Program-made: the position numbers and the translations under genes
Source of the DNA: Pisaster brevispinus
Taxonomy: Eukaryota > Echinodermata > Asteroidea > Forcipulatida > Asteriidae
Length of the DNA: 64,000 bases
NCBI GenBank assembly: GCA_023634235.1
Contig: JAMKCF010000022.1
Span: 2,217,441-2,281,440, forward strand
Direction of reading: 5' to 3'
The notes under the pieces: generated by a model
Database searches by the model: none
Seen by the model: the letters and a program-made list of their open reading frames with translations, nothing else
Told to the model about the DNA's origin: nothing
Part shown: positions 63,086 to 64,000 of the stretch, piece after piece
Position numbering within the stretch: the first letter of the stretch is position 1
Layout of the letters: every line of letters starts with the position of its first letter

Positions 63086-64000
63086 AACCCAGTTTATTTT
63101 GAATGGTAATCATAACGAGGCGTTATATAATGGAAGACAATGAAAGCGAGCCCCATGATGTATAGGAAGCTCCAAAGCATTGGTCAATCCCATCTCAGAA
63201 GTGGCTACAGGATTTTGACCCAAATCCTTCCAAGTGCGAAGCACGAAGCCCTTCTATGGGATTGGGTCCGGGCTCGCTTTAATTTTCCTCCTTCTTTTGC
63301 AGCAAAAGTTTGACAGAGTAAAGATAATTCCTTTTTATTGGTTGAAATAAATAAATAAATAAAATAATAGGGGCACCATCAGGCGTTAGTGCCATCAATC
63401 AATCCATCAAAAGTAAGATCGGTTGCTTCCGGTCACTAACTGGAGTACACTTCCATAAGCCATTTTGAGATTATGGTGGACACATTTGGAGCACTATTTA
63501 GAGGTTTGGGTAAATTTGTCTGTCTATACCCAAACCAAAATTGTGCTTCATAATATCGAAAGGCTAAAAAAGGCCACTTCATTCACTTTTAACGTTGAGG
63601 GAATTTTTGAGCTCCAGCAAACGTCCCAGATGCAACTTGTAAAAGTAATGTCAGTCAAATCGGTACACAGTTTGCAACACGTCTTCATCAATTTGGGGGT
63701 TAAATGTCAACGCCGATCGAGATATGGAGGGGCGGATACGCATTCAGATAAATATTGTTGTATCTGGAAACCCACAAACAGGTAGACGTTTTAGCTTCAG
63801 CCTGATCCCATCACACGAAGCAAAGAAATCTTTTAAAAATTACCCTTTAATTATTTGATGATTCGTGAATAAAAATTTTGAAGAACATTTCGTGATATTC
63901 AGGATAACCAAAAATACAAATCAACGAAAAATCAAATAAATAAAATTAAATAAAAATAGGATGTGCTTTTAAAATGGTTCTTGTGTACACCGACATTACT
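63086..64000. other. No gene recognised
   Basis: AT-rich DNA with (AAAT)n near 63346-63366. GAAAGCGAGCCC at about 63143 and GGGCTCGCTTT near 63270 form an inverted pair around 63143-63280, possibly one more short TIR element. The small plus-strand frame at 63465-63785 has no motif. Confidence 0.45.

Overview
This window is eukaryotic nuclear DNA from an animal, most likely a marine invertebrate deuterostome. An echinoderm such as a sea star is my best guess, at moderate confidence. Split genes with GT-AG introns, a Galpha12/13-type G protein, an IRS/Dok-type PTB adaptor, a death-domain exon and a stonustoxin-like/FN3/GTPase protein all fit a deuterostome. Dense tRNA-derived SINEs, many short terminal-inverted-repeat (TIR) elements and frequent poly-G/C tracts fit a marine invertebrate genome. 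I see no operons, CRISPR arrays or bacterial features. The organism call rests on style and gene content, not on a marker gene.

All convincing genes lie on the minus strand. From right to left: (1) 58895-62746, one uninterrupted 1283-residue reading frame with a stonustoxin-like N-terminus, two fibronectin III domains, a P-loop GTPase and a Cys-rich tail. (2) 46903-55103, a complete three-exon Galpha12/13 gene of 361 residues. (3) 17160-33618, a six-coding-exon adaptor of 615 residues with a PH domain, an IRS-type PTB-like domain, SH3 ligands and a C-terminal YxN cluster. It has a probable 5' UTR exon near 35238. (4) At the far left, a death-domain exon (3101-3251) and weaker candidate exons at 15793-15825, 9807-9938 and 1584-1798. 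These may be a C-terminal extension of the adaptor or a separate gene that continues out of the window.

The rest is intron or intergenic DNA made largely of repeats: a 144-bp tandem repeat (2.06-2.9 kb), a G-rich minisatellite (10-10.6 kb), a CAG/CAA microsatellite (12.7-13.0 kb), a CRE-palindrome-rich element (13.0-14.0 kb), a minisatellite (23.6-24.7 kb), three tRNA-derived SINE families, several TIR element families, and a relic of a non-LTR retrotransposon near 25.4-25.8 kb. The 35.4-46.9 kb interval has no recognisable coding sequence but a strong concentration of one TIR family.

Functionally, the Galpha12/13 protein (RhoGEF signalling) and the PH/PTB adaptor (tyrosine-kinase/Grb2 signalling) are both membrane-proximal signal proteins. 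Nothing in the sequence links their regulation. Exon boundaries were placed by eye from splice consensus and reading phase. For the two multi-exon genes the phases are fully consistent. For the left-end candidate exons they are not.
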